Shown here: piece by piece, positions 63,744-64,000 of the stretch
How the letters are laid out: each line of letters starts with the position of its first letter
Numbering within the stretch: the first letter of the stretch is position 1
DNA from: Odontocerum albicorne
Taxonomy: Eukaryota; Arthropoda; Insecta; Trichoptera; Odontoceridae
Reading direction: 5' to 3'
Length of the DNA stretch: 64,000 nt
Assembly (NCBI GenBank): GCA_949825065.1
Contig: OX463855.1
Coordinates: 38,574,301-38,638,300, forward strand
Program-made: the position numbers and the translations under genes
The notes under the pieces: generated by a model
Database searches by the model: none
Seen by the model: only the letters and a program-made list of their open reading frames with translations
What the model was told of the DNA's origin: nothing

Positions 63744-64000
63744 CTTTCCTTCCACGTGATGTGTAACTAGTACACATTGCTTCTTAAAACTTTAAAATCT
63801 CTATACTGGCTTCAGATTTTAGGTATTCCTCCGTAATACATTTACGCATTGAATGATAAAATAATATTAATAATAATTAGCACTTATCAGCTACATCAGA
63901 GATATTATGTGAAAATCAGGAATAAATTCACCAATACAATCAAACGTGTGCCAGTGTGTGACGTAGGTATATTCATTCTAAAAACCGCTATGGGTGAGGA
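63744..64000. repeat. Dispersed repeat Z, copy 2
   Basis: Matches 8775-9060 from ATGTGTAACTAGTACACAT to AAAACCGCTATGGGTGAGGA. It is cut by the window end, so its right border is not visible. One 20-base deletion lies near 63805. Confidence 0.8.

Overview
This is AT-rich nuclear DNA of an insect, most likely a moth or butterfly. I found no intact host gene. Nearly everything readable is a transposable-element relic or a tandem repeat. The insect assignment rests on jockey-like and RTE-like non-LTR retrotransposons, at least six mariner lineages, tRNA-derived SINEs whose 3' end reads as in lepidopteran families, a Ty1/copia relic, and a short (AACCT)n telomere-type tract. Low GC and nested insertions fit a heterochromatic or intergenic stretch. 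The species cannot be told from the sequence.

Layout. 1-14 kb: non-LTR 3' ends (here called families V, X, K and L), a broken DDE transposase, a jockey-like reverse transcriptase end and a rearranged mariner. 14.7-17.4 kb: a V copy split by a 2.3 kb long-TIR composite that contains a deleted copia element. 17.9-31.8 kb: SINE B, palindromic family Y copies with hammerhead-ribozyme-like cores, piggyBac-like, hAT-like and Harbinger-like MITEs, a run of antisense tRNA-like units, three mariners and a 342-codon RTE reverse transcriptase end. 32.7-35.1 kb: a 69-bp minisatellite that grew out of reverse transcriptase sequence. 35.1-39.3 kb: two copies of an 0.8 kb segment, and a family X element carrying three nested insertions. 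40-49.5 kb: RTE ends, a 142-bp tandem array, a 260-bp hairpin, a fold-back mariner, a nearly full-length dead mariner, an LTR relic and a SINE split by a mariner. 50.5-55.4 kb: a second RTE end, then a 1.9 kb (TATAA)n array with a second mariner inside it. 55.6-64 kb: SINE B with a 468-bp insertion flanked by a 20-bp target duplication, a 45-bp satellite made of SINE tails, several SINE A copies, the only GC-rich region that could hold a host promoter and exon (60.0-61.1 kb), an interstitial telomeric tract, a 53-bp tandem array and a repeat also found at 8.8 kb.

How the parts relate: the elements form a layered record. Mariners sit in SINEs and in microsatellite DNA, RTE ends sit in family X and SINE copies, a hAT MITE sits in a tRNA-like unit, and a Y copy sits in a Harbinger MITE. 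Several junctions keep exact target duplications, so the order of events can be read directly. Local satellites were then born from pieces of these elements. Family letters (A, B, K, L, V, W, X, Y, Z) are labels made up for this window, not database names.
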